Assembly (NCBI RefSeq): GCF_004001045.1 | Contig: NZ_BIMK01000031.1 | Location: 1-64,000, forward strand | From: Paenibacillus chibensis | Lineage (GTDB): Bacteria; Bacillota; Bacilli; Paenibacillales; Paenibacillaceae | Reading direction: 5' to 3' | DNA: 64,000 nt | Part shown: positions 33,847-43,060 of the stretch, in pieces | How positions within the stretch are numbered: position 1 is the stretch's first letter | Layout: each line of letters starts with the position of its first letter | Notes under the pieces: model-generated | The model's database searches: none | Seen by the model: the letters and a program-made list of their open reading frames with translations, nothing else | What the model was told of the DNA's origin: nothing | Position numbers and translations under genes: made by a program

Positions 33847-33875
33847 AATTTATCAAAGGATGTAACATTCGTCAA
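33847..33875 (-). promoter_or_regulatory. Sigma-A promoter of the fructan operon, in a divergent control region
   Basis: On the minus strand TTGACG (33875-33870), exactly 17 bp, then TAAATT (33852-33847). It lies within the 467-bp intergenic region 33758-34224, which is very AT-rich and otherwise gene-free. A plus-strand TTGACA at 33904 with ATTAAT 17 bp on could drive the divergent LacI regulator. The region repeats short ACATCAT/TGTAAA words but no single clean operator was identified. Confidence 0.6.
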
Positions 33876-34224
33876 TAACTTTTGTAAATAAATATTTGTG
33901 CAATTGACAATAAAATTTTGTTCATAATTAATGGTAAAATGATATAAATGTAAATATTTAGGAAGCAATCCCGAAATGATAACTCAATTAGACAGGAAAA
34001 CAACGCAAACGGCACTTAAAACTACATCATGTAAACAAAGCAACGTAAAAACATCATATATTCAATCAAAAATGTAAAGTTAATGTGTGCATTTGTAAAA
34101 ATAACATTGCTATTTCGGCTAAACTATTATACATTTGTCATAGAATAGAAAAGACAGCAAACAACGGGGAGACATACGCACATGCGGCTGGAGTGGAATA
34201 ATTCGTAGAGGTGAACTGACATAC

Positions 34225-35262
34225 ATGAAGGAAAAAGTAACGATTCAAGACATCGCCGACGCGCTGGGCATTTCGCGAAACACGGCGTCCAAGGCGCTGA
34301 ACGGCAGTGACAGCATTCCGAGCGAAACCCGCAACAAGGTCATCAAAAAAGCGATCGAGCTTAAATATAAACAATTTGCATATATGGAAACCGACAATCT
34401 GTTAGCGAAAAACCCGGGGAACATCGCCCTACTGACGGCTAATATGCCCAGCAGCTCCCACTTCGGCTCGCGGCTGATCAGCGGACTCGAGAAACGGATC
34501 AGCGCCGAAGGATATAATCTATCGATCCACATCGTGCGCGATTTCGAACGAAGCGCCCAGCAGCTGCCCAACAATTTCGAAACGTCCAAGGTGGACGGTA
34601 TCATCTGCATCGAGCTGTTCGATAAGGAATACACGCAAAAAATCACGAGCCTCGGGCTCCCCACCATCTTCATCGACTGCGCGGCCGACATGTTCTACCC
34701 CGATCTGGAGGCAGATCTGCTGCTGATGGAAAACGAGCACAGCACGTATTTCATGACCCGCAAATTGATCGAGAGCGGCTGCAGCTCCCTGGGATTTATC
34801 GGCGATTACAATCACTGCAAAAGCTTCAATGAGCGCTGGGCGGGCTTTAACCGGGCCCTCACCGAGGCGGGACTGCCGCTCGATCTGGACCAGTGCATCT
34901 TAAATCCGGACAAGGAATTCATCTCCGAAGCCGATTGGATGGACAAACGGCTGGCGCAAATCACCGATCTGCCTGCGGCCTTCGTCTGCGCCAACGACTT
35001 CATTGCGGTCAACGTCATGAAATCGCTCAAGAACAAAAACGTCTCCATTCCCGAGGACATCGCCGTCGTCGGCTTCGATAACGCCCCGGAATCGCGCATC
35101 GTCGAGCCGCATCTGACGACCGTGCATATTTTCAGCGACGAAATGGGCATTACGGCGGCCGATATGCTGCTGTCCCGCATTCAGGAGCCGTCGCAGCCGC
35201 ATCAGGTGACGCATATTCAGACGAAGCCGATCTTCCGGGAATCGGTGATGTTGACGAAGTAA
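34225..35262 (+). CDS. LacI-family transcriptional regulator of the fructan locus
   Basis: A 345-aa repressor. Residues 1-50 form the LacI helix-turn-helix and hinge (TIQDIADALGISRNTASKALNGSDSIPSETRNKV). The periplasmic-binding-protein-like effector domain follows, with PAAFVCANDFIAVNVMKSLKNKNVSIPEDIAVVGFDN. Two Cys residues lie in the core. It is divergent from the ABC-GH32-fructokinase operon and most likely controls it in response to a fructose-containing sugar. GAGGTG lies before the ATG. Confidence 0.9.
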   Translation: MKEKVTIQDIADALGISRNTASKALNGSDSIPSETRNKVIKKAIELKYKQFAYMETDNLLAKNPGNIALLTANMPSSSHFGSRLISGLEKRISAEGYNLSIHIVRDFERSAQQLPNNFETSKVDGIICIELFDKEYTQKITSLGLPTIFIDCAADMFYPDLEADLLLMENEHSTYFMTRKLIESGCSSLGFIGDYNHCKSFNERWAGFNRALTEAGLPLDLDQCILNPDKEFISEADWMDKRLAQITDLPAAFVCANDFIAVNVMKSLKNKNVSIPEDIAVVGFDNAPESRIVEPHLTTVHIFSDEMGITAADMLLSRIQEPSQPHQVTHIQTKPIFRESVMLTK

Positions 35263-35332
35263 CGGGCTCGGCAAGTTCAGGCATATGGGGGTGGGATAAG
35301 GCACCCACGCCTTCATAGGTACTATCGACGCA

Positions 35333-35370
35333 AACAAGCGCCCCGAGTCAATCGGGGCGCTTGTTCTTTT
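35333..35370 (+). terminator. Intrinsic terminator after the LacI gene
   Basis: AACAAGCGCCCCGA and TCGGGGCGCTTGTT form a 14-bp stem with a 5-base loop, followed by CTTTT. Confidence 0.92.
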
Positions 35371-35468
35371 GGGCGGTCTATGGAAGCTCGGATACAACCT
35401 TGAGCGGATGCCCTGTGCAATAGCTTACGTATGACTTCGGACGAACGCAGATCGCTTGCTGTCCTTGA

Positions 35469-35972
35469 TCAGCTCCGCTTCTGCTGCTGCAGCTCTTTCC
35501 ACACCTTTTTATTGCTGTATTCCTTGGCGCTGCTGATATCGCGGCCGAACCATTCCGGAGGGTCAAAGCTTTCGGCTTCCTCTACCGATGCGAATTCCAC
35601 TTCCAGCACAAGCAGGCTGATCTGCTCATAATCATCAATCTCGATACGGGTGCCGCCAAAGCGTGCCGTCGTCCGTTTTTTGATCAGGGGGATCGCCTGA
35701 TGCGTTTGGATCATCTGCCCATAGAGCTCCGCGGAAATGCCGTACTCCACTTCCTCGCGGGCGATGCCGTGCCCTCTTTTGAAGGTATGCGTGTACTCCG
35801 TCTGCCCCTGCGCCAGATCCTTGATCTTTCTTACCCTCAGCTCCTGATCTCCGGCAATAGCCAAATAGGTCTGCTCGATCATCTGCTCTTTTTCAATTTG
35901 GACCTCCTGTGCCTCGATGAGTGATGCCGGATAGGCCGGCAGCAAAAATTTCCGTTCGATTTCAAGACCCAT
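35469..35972 (-). CDS. CYTH domain protein (triphosphate tunnel metalloenzyme-like)
   Basis: A 167-aa protein filling a single CYTH domain. The defining EIERKFLL motif is at residues 4-11. Charged tunnel strands follow: ELRVRKIK, YTHTFKRG, RTTARFGGTRIEIDDYE and LLVLEVEF. Family members hydrolyse inorganic triphosphate or thiamine triphosphate, or form cAMP. The short single-domain form usually indicates a triphosphatase. It is transcribed alone. Confidence 0.85.
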   Translation of the reverse strand: MGLEIERKFLLPAYPASLIEAQEVQIEKEQMIEQTYLAIAGDQELRVRKIKDLAQGQTEYTHTFKRGHGIAREEVEYGISAELYGQMIQTHQAIPLIKKRTTARFGGTRIEIDDYEQISLLVLEVEFASVEEAESFDPPEWFGRDISSAKEYSNKKVWKELQQQKRS

Positions 35973-36115
35973 AGGTGTTCCTCCTGTTCGTGATGCGCAG
36001 GTGTCTGTACAATACCATTTTTTATCAAATTTTAAGATTGGCTTAAGACTCGTCCTCTAATCTAGAGCTTGCAACTTACATTATACGAATGAATGCACGG
36101 GGGGACAATCATAGT

Positions 36116-36454
36116 AACTTCTTGTTGTAGTGACGCTGCTACTACCTGCCTCGAAGAGCGCTCCGCGGCCAGTCGTTGCTGCCGGACCGCTTCGCTTGTT
36201 CGCAATCGTCTGGCCTCTCCGCTGTGACGGTGATGAATGCCAACTTTTTTCTAGTCATCGCTTCGCTGGGCACCGCCATAGAAGCTCCTTGATGTAGTGC
36301 ACATTGCTACTGCCTGCCTCGGAGAGCGCTCCGCGGCCAGTCGTTGCTGCCATCGCTGTTGTCTTCGGATTCTTATTGAACTCACCTGTCGCTGGGAGAA
36401 TCCGAAGACAAAGGCGACCGCTTTGCTTGTTCGCAATCGTCTGGCCTCTCCGCT
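36116..36454. repeat. Duplicated structured intergenic repeat, second copy with an inserted hairpin
   Basis: Copy A (36116-36223) and copy B (36284-36454) share GAGCGCTCCGCGGCCAGTCG and the downstream TTGTTCGCAATCGTCTGGCC block almost without change. In copy B an extra stretch of about 65 bp lies inside. It contains a perfect 15-bp inverted repeat, TTGTCTTCGGATTCT (36359-36373) with AGAATCCGAAGACAA (36397-36411). Each copy can also fold on itself through GGCCAG/CTGGCC. It lies in the gene-free interval 35973-36549. No open frame of note is present; it may be a small mobile palindromic element or a structured RNA. Confidence 0.6.
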
Positions 36455-36502
36455 ACAATAGGCCGGTACTGCTGCTTCTCTTCCATAAACATAATCACAA
36501 CT

Positions 36503-36540
36503 AAAAGGCCGTTCAGGTATCACTCCTGAACGGCCCTTTT
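36503..36540. terminator. Intrinsic terminator after the PrsW-type gene
   Basis: GGCCGTTCAGG and CCTGAACGGCC form an 11-bp stem with A and T runs on either side, just past the stop of the PrsW fusion gene. Confidence 0.92.
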
Positions 36541-36549
36541 CACATTCTT

Positions 36550-38421
36550 CTATAACTTCAGCGCTTGGCCGCAGCGGGCGCAATACCTGGAGCCCGCGGG
36601 CGCGACGGTCTTACATGCATCGCAGATCAGCGCCTGCGCTCCCGCCTTGTCTTGCTCCTTGCCGACGGCTGCTATCAGCCGCTCCTCCAGCTGCTGCTCG
36701 GGATTCACGGCGTGCAGCATATACTGCTCATCCCGGGAGCCCCGGCGGATCAGCATAAACAGCAGCGCGATACCGGCAACGGCCACGACCAGCATGCCGA
36801 TCAGCTTGACGGTACCGCTCGTGTACTGGTAATCCCACAGCGCATGCAGCAAAATGCTCGCCGCAAGCAGCGTGATCATCGACAGCATCCTTTTCGCCTG
36901 CGTTCCGCGAGCGCTGCCTGCATATCCGCTGCGTCCCAATCCGTACCATATGCCTGCGGATGCGATCGCCGTCCATGTCCCGTGACCGAACGGCGAGATC
37001 AGGGCACGCACCCATAACACGGCCAGCATGCCGGAAGTGGCATGATTCTGCAGGTAGGTCAAGCCGTACATGATGCTCTCGATGGCCGCGAAGCCCATGC
37101 CCGCGGCGGCGCCGAAGACGATCGCGTCCATCAGGAACCGCTGCTTGCGGCTGCGCAGGAAGAACAGGCACACCAGCAGCTTCGCGATTTCTTCAATGAC
37201 GGCAATCCACATGGCTGCCTGGACATGCCCGGACGGATTGGCTTGCATGCCGGTAATATCCAGCCACTCATGCTCGAGCAGCCAGGCAATGGGCAGCGCA
37301 ACGACGGCCGACGCGGCAAAGACCGCCGCCAGCCTCCACAGCCGGAATCCCAGCAGCTGCGAGCCTCGCATATAAGCGACGAATGAGACCGGACCCACGA
37401 ACCCTCCGGACAGCAGCGCCGCATAAATCCAAACCGGCTGCTTCAGCCACGCGGCCAAAATCGTGAACACGATGAAAATGCCGCCAAGGATGAGTAAGAT
37501 GTCCATCCAGCGTTCCTTTTTGACGGTGGATGGCGCAGGAATGGATGCAGCCGGTCGTTCTTGGGACACCGCTTCATGCTCACCCGCGTCCTCGGTAAAA
37601 TGCAGCTTGGCTTTCACGGTCTCGGTGAGCAGATCCGGCCGGCGGATACGCAGCACCTCATGAAACTGCCGTCTGACCGGCTCATACTGCTGAAGGACGA
37701 AATGAAACTCGTCACGCCCCATCACCATCAGTTCTCCGTTCTCCAGCGCCGTCACGGTTCCCGTATGCGCTTCGCCCGTTAACAAGTCCATCTCGCCAAA
37801 ATAATCCCCGGCTTCATATACCGCTTTTTTACGGCGCCCCGAGCGGACCTCGAAACGGCCCTCGGCGATCATGTAGAACTTGTCAGCCATGACACCTTCC
37901 GCTACGATCGCATCGCCTTTATAAACCTTCCGTCTTACCGTCACTTCCGCCAGCCCGCGCAGCTCTGCGTTCGGGATCGCCGCCCAGATGGTTGCCTTGC
38001 TGAGCATCGCATGCATCGTACGAATGCGCGCCGAGAAGGACAAGCTTTCATGAAACATCGGGCTTGCGGCGGCAAGCCGGCTGAAGGCATTCTGCTCCAG
38101 CCGGAGCGCCTTCACTTCGCCGATGGCCTGAACGCCGGAGGTTCTTTTCTCCTCCAAAAACAGGGCGACTTCACCGATCAGCTCTCCTTCGCCGAGCACA
38201 TCGAGCGTGACGGATTGCCCCACCAAATTCCGCGATACGACCTGCACCTGTCCGCCCATAATGAAATAACAGGAATTGCCGTAGCTGCCCTCAACAATCA
38301 GGCTGTCTCCGTCGTGGAAGCTCTCTTCATGCATTGACCTAGCTGCCCCTTCCAGCTCGGGAACGGGTACGCCGCGAAAAAGCGGGTGACTCCGCAAAAA
38401 ATCTACCGCCATCATTGTCAT
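36550..38421 (-). CDS. Two cyclic-nucleotide-binding-like domains fused to a PrsW-type membrane protease and zinc ribbon
   Basis: A protein of about 623 aa (numbering here from the longer 629-aa frame). Two Crp-type sensor domains lie at about 12-135 and 148-268 (GELIGEVALFLEEKRTSG and GDYFGEMDLLTGEAHTGTV phosphate-binding cassettes). After a linker, residues 311-565 contain about eight helices with PrsW motifs: E416-E417 in IEEIAKLL, E454 in FAAIESIMYG, H486 in PFGHGTW, and H532/D536 in LHALWDY. The tail ends in a CDAC...CARC zinc ribbon (606-623). PrsW proteases cut membrane anti-sigma factors. The fusion suggests protease activity gated by a ligand or by membrane stress, which is inference. 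The start at 38421 is set by GGAGAG. Confidence 0.85.
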   Translation of the reverse strand: MTMMAVDFLRSHPLFRGVPVPELEGAARSMHEESFHDGDSLIVEGSYGNSCYFIMGGQVQVVSRNLVGQSVTLDVLGEGELIGEVALFLEEKRTSGVQAIGEVKALRLEQNAFSRLAAASPMFHESLSFSARIRTMHAMLSKATIWAAIPNAELRGLAEVTVRRKVYKGDAIVAEGVMADKFYMIAEGRFEVRSGRRKKAVYEAGDYFGEMDLLTGEAHTGTVTALENGELMVMGRDEFHFVLQQYEPVRRQFHEVLRIRRPDLLTETVKAKLHFTEDAGEHEAVSQERPAASIPAPSTVKKERWMDILLILGGIFIVFTILAAWLKQPVWIYAALLSGGFVGPVSFVAYMRGSQLLGFRLWRLAAVFAASAVVALPIAWLLEHEWLDITGMQANPSGHVQAAMWIAVIEEIAKLLVCLFFLRSRKQRFLMDAIVFGAAAGMGFAAIESIMYGLTYLQNHATSGMLAVLWVRALISPFGHGTWTAIASAGIWYGLGRSGYAGSARGTQAKRMLSMITLLAASILLHALWDYQYTSGTVKLIGMLVVAVAGIALLFMLIRRGSRDEQYMLHAVNPEQQLEERLIAAVGKEQDKAGAQALICDACKTVAPAGSRYCARCGQALKL

Positions 38422-38440
38422 TTCCATCTCTCCATACACG

Positions 38441-38466
38441 AAAAGAATCCGCCGTACGGCAGATTC
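38441..38466 (-). terminator. Hairpin between the 197-aa gene and the PrsW fusion gene
   Basis: GAATCTGCCGT pairs with ACGGCGGATTC and is followed by TTTTC on the minus strand. It is a probable terminator or attenuator between the two genes. Confidence 0.75.
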
Positions 38467-38493
38467 CTCTCTTTCATCTTCATTTGGTACTGA

Positions 38494-39087
38494 CTATCTC
38501 ATATTGCCGATAATGCTGCTTCTTGAGTCCTGCATTTTTTTGATAAAATTCGTCATCGTATCAAAAGCTTCATTGCGTTTGTCGGACAACGACTGAAGGC
38601 GCAGCATGTCGATCTGTTGGCTGTTCGATAAGGAGTCGATTTTCCCTTTCAGATCCTGGCTGATCTTGTCCAGCTCATCCTTCGTATAGCTTGCCTTGGA
38701 TCCATCCCCAAGACCCTGCTCAGACAGTTTGCTGCTGACATCGCTCGGGAGTGTATATTGTCCGTCCGTACTCGCCTGAGCTCTTGCATTATTCACGTTG
38801 GAGAGCAGATCGCTTATTCCTGCAATCTGTTCATTTCTCTTCTGAACATCGTTGATTTGTTGATTCAGCTGCTTGTCCAATTGACTCGCACGTTGTTCTT
38901 GAACGGCCTGAAGCGCCGTTTCAAGATCCATACCGCTAAGATCAATCTGTCCGACGGCATTGCTCGTGCCTCCGCCCACGGCCTGTTTGACCGAGCTGTA
39001 AGCTTGATCGTTCATCATAAAGCCCGTTCCGGCGGCAACGCCAATGACCAGAGAAGCTGCCGTCGTTATAATCATTTTACGATTCAT
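38494..39087 (-). CDS. Secreted or membrane-anchored coiled-coil protein of unknown function
   Basis: A 197-aa protein. Residues 5-25 form a hydrophobic export signal or anchor without a strong cleavage site. The rest is hydrophilic and mostly helical, with Gln/Asp/Leu-rich heptad segments (LETALQAVQEQRASQLDKQL and DELDKISQDLKGKIDSL). No cysteine is present. AGGTCGGATG precedes the ATG. It is encoded immediately upstream of the PrsW fusion, so it might be a membrane substrate or partner of that protease, but nothing in the sequence proves this. Confidence 0.6.
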   Translation of the reverse strand: MNRKMIITTAASLVIGVAAGTGFMMNDQAYSSVKQAVGGGTSNAVGQIDLSGMDLETALQAVQEQRASQLDKQLNQQINDVQKRNEQIAGISDLLSNVNNARAQASTDGQYTLPSDVSSKLSEQGLGDGSKASYTKDELDKISQDLKGKIDSLSNSQQIDMLRLQSLSDKRNEAFDTMTNFIKKMQDSRSSIIGNMR

Positions 39088-39388
39088 CCATCCGACCTCA
39101 ATTCATCGATTCTATCATTTTGCTATAAAAATGATAGCAAAAACAGGAAAGATAAACAATCCATAATATTACAAATTCAGCCATTGATTAGACAACATGG
39201 ATCAAATATGATGAGTATATTCTTTCAAATGAGGTGAGCCGGATGTTTTTCCGTAACGTTCGAAGTAAATAGCGATCGGGCTGGATCCAAACGCGTACCA
39301 GCTGTCAGGGGCGAAGTCTGCCCTCTGATCGTAAACGGATTATTACTTTGAACGGGCGGAGCCCTGATTTGAAAGGTGGAAATATACG
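39088..39388. other. Divergent intergenic region with an operator-like palindrome
   Basis: The interval contains TTTGCTAT (39119-39126) and ATAGCAAA (39134-39141), a perfect 8-bp inverted repeat with a 7-bp centre, about 30 bp upstream of the coiled-coil gene. No gene longer than a few codons was found. The rest is unremarkable. Confidence 0.4.
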
Positions 39389-40138
39389 ATGAACCCGAAA
39401 GAATACCAACATTTTTATAATAAAGTCGGCCGATTGAACGGCTGGGACTTCAGCACACTGCGTGTGACTGTGGAAGGCGCGGCATGGAATTTTTCCGATC
39501 AGGTGAAATCATGGTGCCGCCCTGCGGATGTTCTGCTCGATATCGGTACAGGCGGTGGCGAGGCATTGTTAGCCCTTGCGGATTCCGCTCTGCTTTTGGT
39601 CGGCATTGACCAATCCGAAGGCATGCTGGAGACAGCGGCTCACAACCTCGGCAGCTCCGGCAGGTCTAATGTGCGCTTCCTGCACATGGATGCGGCGCAG
39701 CTTCATTTCCCGGACGCGTTTTTCAACGTCGTAACCTGCAGGCATTCAGAGTTTTATGCCAAGGAAGCGGCAAGAGTATTAACGAAGAATGGCGTTTTTC
39801 TTACCCAGCAGGTTAGCGAAGGCGATAAAAACAACCTCAAACAAGCCTTTGGAAGAGGTCAGGCATGGAATAACGAACCCGGCGCTCTAAAAAACCGGTA
39901 TGCTGCCGAATTAAAGGCTGCGGGGTTTGCCCGGATTCAAACCTTTGAGTACGATGCCACCGAATACTACCATACGGCTGAAGATCTCATCTTTCTGTTA
40001 AAATATACGCCCATTGTACCGAATTTCGGCCATGACGAAGCGGATTTTCATATCCTGAACCGGTTTATAGAGGAACACCAAACGGATCAAGGCATCCGGA
40101 CCCATGCCAAGCGCTTCATGATTATTGCTGAAAAATAA
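39389..40138 (+). CDS. Class I SAM-dependent methyltransferase
   Basis: A 249-aa Rossmann-fold methyltransferase. Motif I is LLDIGTGGGEALLALA, the acidic residue after strand 2 is in VGIDQSEGML, and FLHMDAAQLHFPDAFFNVVTCRH forms motifs II-III. It resembles UbiE/type 11 methyltransferases that act on small molecules. AAAGGTGG precedes the ATG. It stands alone and its substrate is unknown. Confidence 0.85.
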   Translation: MNPKEYQHFYNKVGRLNGWDFSTLRVTVEGAAWNFSDQVKSWCRPADVLLDIGTGGGEALLALADSALLLVGIDQSEGMLETAAHNLGSSGRSNVRFLHMDAAQLHFPDAFFNVVTCRHSEFYAKEAARVLTKNGVFLTQQVSEGDKNNLKQAFGRGQAWNNEPGALKNRYAAELKAAGFARIQTFEYDATEYYHTAEDLIFLLKYTPIVPNFGHDEADFHILNRFIEEHQTDQGIRTHAKRFMIIAEK

Positions 40139-40163
40139 CATACTTTACTTTCTGATATCTAAA

Positions 40164-40199
40164 AAAACAGGCTGTCTGCATATGCAGATAGCCTGTTTT
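40164..40199 (+). terminator. Intrinsic terminator between convergent genes
   Basis: AAAACAGGCTGTCTGCA and TGCAGATAGCCTGTTTT form a long hairpin with one mismatch, between the methyltransferase and the DEAD-box gene. Confidence 0.9.
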
Positions 40200-40242
40200 G
40201 TTGTATCGTCCTATTTCAAAACCCACATCCAGATATCATGTT

Positions 40243-41664
40243 TTAGGCGTTGGAGCTTCCTGTTTTGCTTCCTTTTTGGAACCACTCGGATTTCGGCTTG
40301 CGGTTCGGGTTCGTTTTGGACTTGCGTCCCGGGCCTTCCTGCGGCTTACGGTAAGGATTCTCCTTCGTATTTTTCGCTGGAGTCCCCTTGGAGTTGCGAT
40401 TGGAAGCTTCCTTCGAATGACGAGGCTCATGATCCTTGGGCTTACGGGCCGTGTTTGCCTTCGGTTTGCCGGAACGCGCCGCTGCCGATTTATCGGACTG
40501 ATGCGCTTTGGCGGCCATCGAGGATCTCGGCATCGGATAGTCATGTCCCTTAACCTCTGGAATGCTCTTACCGATCAGCTTCTCGATATCCTTCAGGAAT
40601 GGAAGCTCATCAACTTCGCAGAAGGAAATCGCTGTTCCGCTCAGTCCCGCTCTTCCCGTCCGGCCGATCCGGTGAACGTAAGTTTCGGGAATATTAGGCA
40701 GGTTAAAGTTGATGACATGGGACAGCTCATCGATATCAATCCCCCTGGCGGCGATATCCGTCGCAACCAGCACACGCGTAACCCCGTTTTTGAAATTTTT
40801 CAAGGCAATCTGCCGGTCCGTCTGCGATTTATTGCCATGAATGGCCTGGGCAGTGACGTTCACCTTTTTCAAATCCCTGACCACCCGGTCGGCGCCGCGC
40901 TTCGTCCGCGTAAACACCAGTGCGGATACGATCGAGGTATCCTTCATCAATTCATTCAACTGCTTCTGCTTGTTTCCCGATGCCAGCAAATAAACCGACT
41001 GCTTAATCCGATCCGCTGTGGAAGACACCGGGGTAATCTCCACTTTGACCGGATCGACCAGAAGGGTTTTCACCAATTTGGATATCTCCGGAGGCATGGT
41101 CGCCGAGAAGAACAAGGTTTGCTTCTTCACCGGCATCTTGGCGATGATCCGCTTGACGTCATGAATGAAGCCCATGTCCAGCATCCGGTCCGCTTCATCC
41201 AGCACCAGAATTTGAACATGCTGCAGATCGATGCGCTTTTGATTGATGAGGTCGATCAGGCGGCCCGGTGTTGCAATAATAACGTCTGCACCTTGCTGAA
41301 GCGCGCGCTCCTGTACTCTTTGGGAAACGCCGCCGACAATCGCGGAGCAGCGGATATCCGTGAACTGACTGTAAGCTTTCATATTTTCATCGATCTGGAG
41401 CGCAAGCTCTCTCGTCGGCGTCAAAATCAATGAACGTATGCGGCGTGTCGTACCTGGTTTATGGGGCTGCTGGCTCAACAGCTGAATCGTGGGTACGGCG
41501 AATGCGGCCGTCTTCCCCGTTCCCGTTTGTGCGCAGCCCAGTAAATCCCGGCCCGCAAGCACAGCCGGAATCGATTGCTCCTGGATCGGCGTCGGCTTCG
41601 CATATTTTTCTTTCGCTAGTGCTTTCAGAATCGCAGGGTCAATCTTCAAATCATTAAATGTCAT
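40243..41664 (-). CDS. DEAD-box ATP-dependent RNA helicase
   Basis: A 473-aa helicase with all motifs in order: Q motif region (KPTPIQEQSIP), I AQTGTGKT, Ia PTRELA, II DEAD, III SAT, IV region FTRTKRGADRVV, V ATDIAARGID and VI HRIGRTGRAG. The C-terminal 90 residues are a highly basic, disordered RKPK/NRNSK-rich tail. This layout matches RhlE/CshA-like cold-shock and ribosome-assembly helicases. AAAGGAG lies before the ATG. Single-gene transcription unit. Confidence 0.92.
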   Translation of the reverse strand: MTFNDLKIDPAILKALAKEKYAKPTPIQEQSIPAVLAGRDLLGCAQTGTGKTAAFAVPTIQLLSQQPHKPGTTRRIRSLILTPTRELALQIDENMKAYSQFTDIRCSAIVGGVSQRVQERALQQGADVIIATPGRLIDLINQKRIDLQHVQILVLDEADRMLDMGFIHDVKRIIAKMPVKKQTLFFSATMPPEISKLVKTLLVDPVKVEITPVSSTADRIKQSVYLLASGNKQKQLNELMKDTSIVSALVFTRTKRGADRVVRDLKKVNVTAQAIHGNKSQTDRQIALKNFKNGVTRVLVATDIAARGIDIDELSHVINFNLPNIPETYVHRIGRTGRAGLSGTAISFCEVDELPFLKDIEKLIGKSIPEVKGHDYPMPRSSMAAKAHQSDKSAAARSGKPKANTARKPKDHEPRHSKEASNRNSKGTPAKNTKENPYRKPQEGPGRKSKTNPNRKPKSEWFQKGSKTGSSNA

Positions 41665-41915
41665 GTGATCTCCTTTAAACCGTCCTTTTTTTCATAACAC
41701 ATAACGATACCACATTTTCATACCAAAAAAGAAGCGGAATATTTCCCCGCTACCTTCAAGGAAGTAAGAATGGCCGTTCAAACCCCGGGCATATAACTTA
41801 TACATCGCACTAAAAAAAGAGTGACTGCTTCTCCTGCATGATCATGAAATTCAAAGAGAAGCAAAATAAAACGTCAGCGTATCCTCTATAATCAACATTT
41901 CAGGAGGTCAGAGGC

Positions 41916-43058
41916 ATGTCCATTCCTTACCGAATTATGTTTCATTGGAAGCACCTGGACTGGAATTTCCCGAATCCTGCCATGAAGCAGGCGTTCGAGG
42001 AGCATCAATATTGGAAAACCTGCATGCCCGCCGGGGTCAAGGTCGACCGGCAGGGTACGGTTTACGTATCCGTTCCGCGCTGGGCGGAGGGCGTGCCCTC
42101 CACGATGAACCGAATCGTCATGGCGGACGGGAAGCCGGTTCTGGAAGCGTTCCCCAGCTGGGAGTGGAACCGTGCCGGGGATGTGCGGATGCTGCAATCC
42201 GTTTTGGGTTATGAGATTGACGAGCACAACCGAATGTGGCTGCTTGACCAAGGGAAAATCGCCTACGCCCCTTCTCCCGAGGGCTCGCAAAAAATGATCG
42301 TCTGGGATTTGAATACGCAGCGATTGATTGCCTCCATCGTCATCCCGGACTCCATCGCTCCATACCGCACTTCGTTCCTGAATGACCTGGTTGTCGATAA
42401 TCGCAACGGGTACGTATATATAACCGATTCAGGCTGCGGCTGGCCAGACCATCCGTTGGACGGGGGAATCATTGTGTTTAACATGAGGACCGGAGAATTC
42501 CGCCGCGTGCTGGACCGCCACGAAAGCACGCAGGATTTTCCGAAGTTCCGTTTTGAGATCGACACGGAGCCTGTTTACCGCAACAAACCGCTCAAGATCG
42601 GAGCCGACGGTATCGCCTTGTCTGCCGACCGGGGCTCGCTATACTACTGCCAGGTCACCGGCCGCAATCTCTATTCCATCGACACCTCGCTGCTGAGGGA
42701 TTTCTCTACGCCTCAAGAAACGATCCGCCGCAGCGTTCAAGCCATGGGAAGCAAGGACACGACAACCGACGGCATGCATGCCGACAATCAAGGAAATGTA
42801 CTGTACACGATGCTCGAAGGAAAGGGTATCGGCTGCTATTCACCTGTTACCCGTTCCTTCACCAAGCTCGTGTCCGATGACAGAATGCTCTGGGTAGACG
42901 GCGTCGCCTTTGATCAGCAGGGCTCCATCATCTTCAATAATAACCGGCTGCACCGGATGTTCGAGCAGCCGCAACATATCGACTGGGAAGATCCCTATAA
43001 TCTCATCGTATGGAAGGCTTATATGGGTAAGGACATCAAATCGTATTTATATGGCTAA
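41916..43058 (+). CDS. Major royal jelly/yellow-family beta-propeller protein
   Basis: A 380-aa protein without signal peptide. Its six-bladed propeller pattern includes FPSWEWN, LQSVLGYEIDEHNRMWLLDQG, FLNDLVVDNRNGYVYITDSG and LKIGADGIALSADRGSLYYC. These are hallmarks of the MRJP/yellow family. Bacterial members are related to gluconolactonase-like hydrolases. CAGGAGG precedes the ATG. No neighbour indicates a pathway, and the activity is unknown. Confidence 0.82.
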   Translation: MSIPYRIMFHWKHLDWNFPNPAMKQAFEEHQYWKTCMPAGVKVDRQGTVYVSVPRWAEGVPSTMNRIVMADGKPVLEAFPSWEWNRAGDVRMLQSVLGYEIDEHNRMWLLDQGKIAYAPSPEGSQKMIVWDLNTQRLIASIVIPDSIAPYRTSFLNDLVVDNRNGYVYITDSGCGWPDHPLDGGIIVFNMRTGEFRRVLDRHESTQDFPKFRFEIDTEPVYRNKPLKIGADGIALSADRGSLYYCQVTGRNLYSIDTSLLRDFSTPQETIRRSVQAMGSKDTTTDGMHADNQGNVLYTMLEGKGIGCYSPVTRSFTKLVSDDRMLWVDGVAFDQQGSIIFNNNRLHRMFEQPQHIDWEDPYNLIVWKAYMGKDIKSYLYG

Positions 43059-43060
43059 TG

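Noticed and set aside
39242-39271. Nine-codon frame with GAGGTGAG upstream, as a possible leader peptide
   Set aside because: No attenuator structure follows it and no regulatory logic links it to the methyltransferase gene; too short to support.
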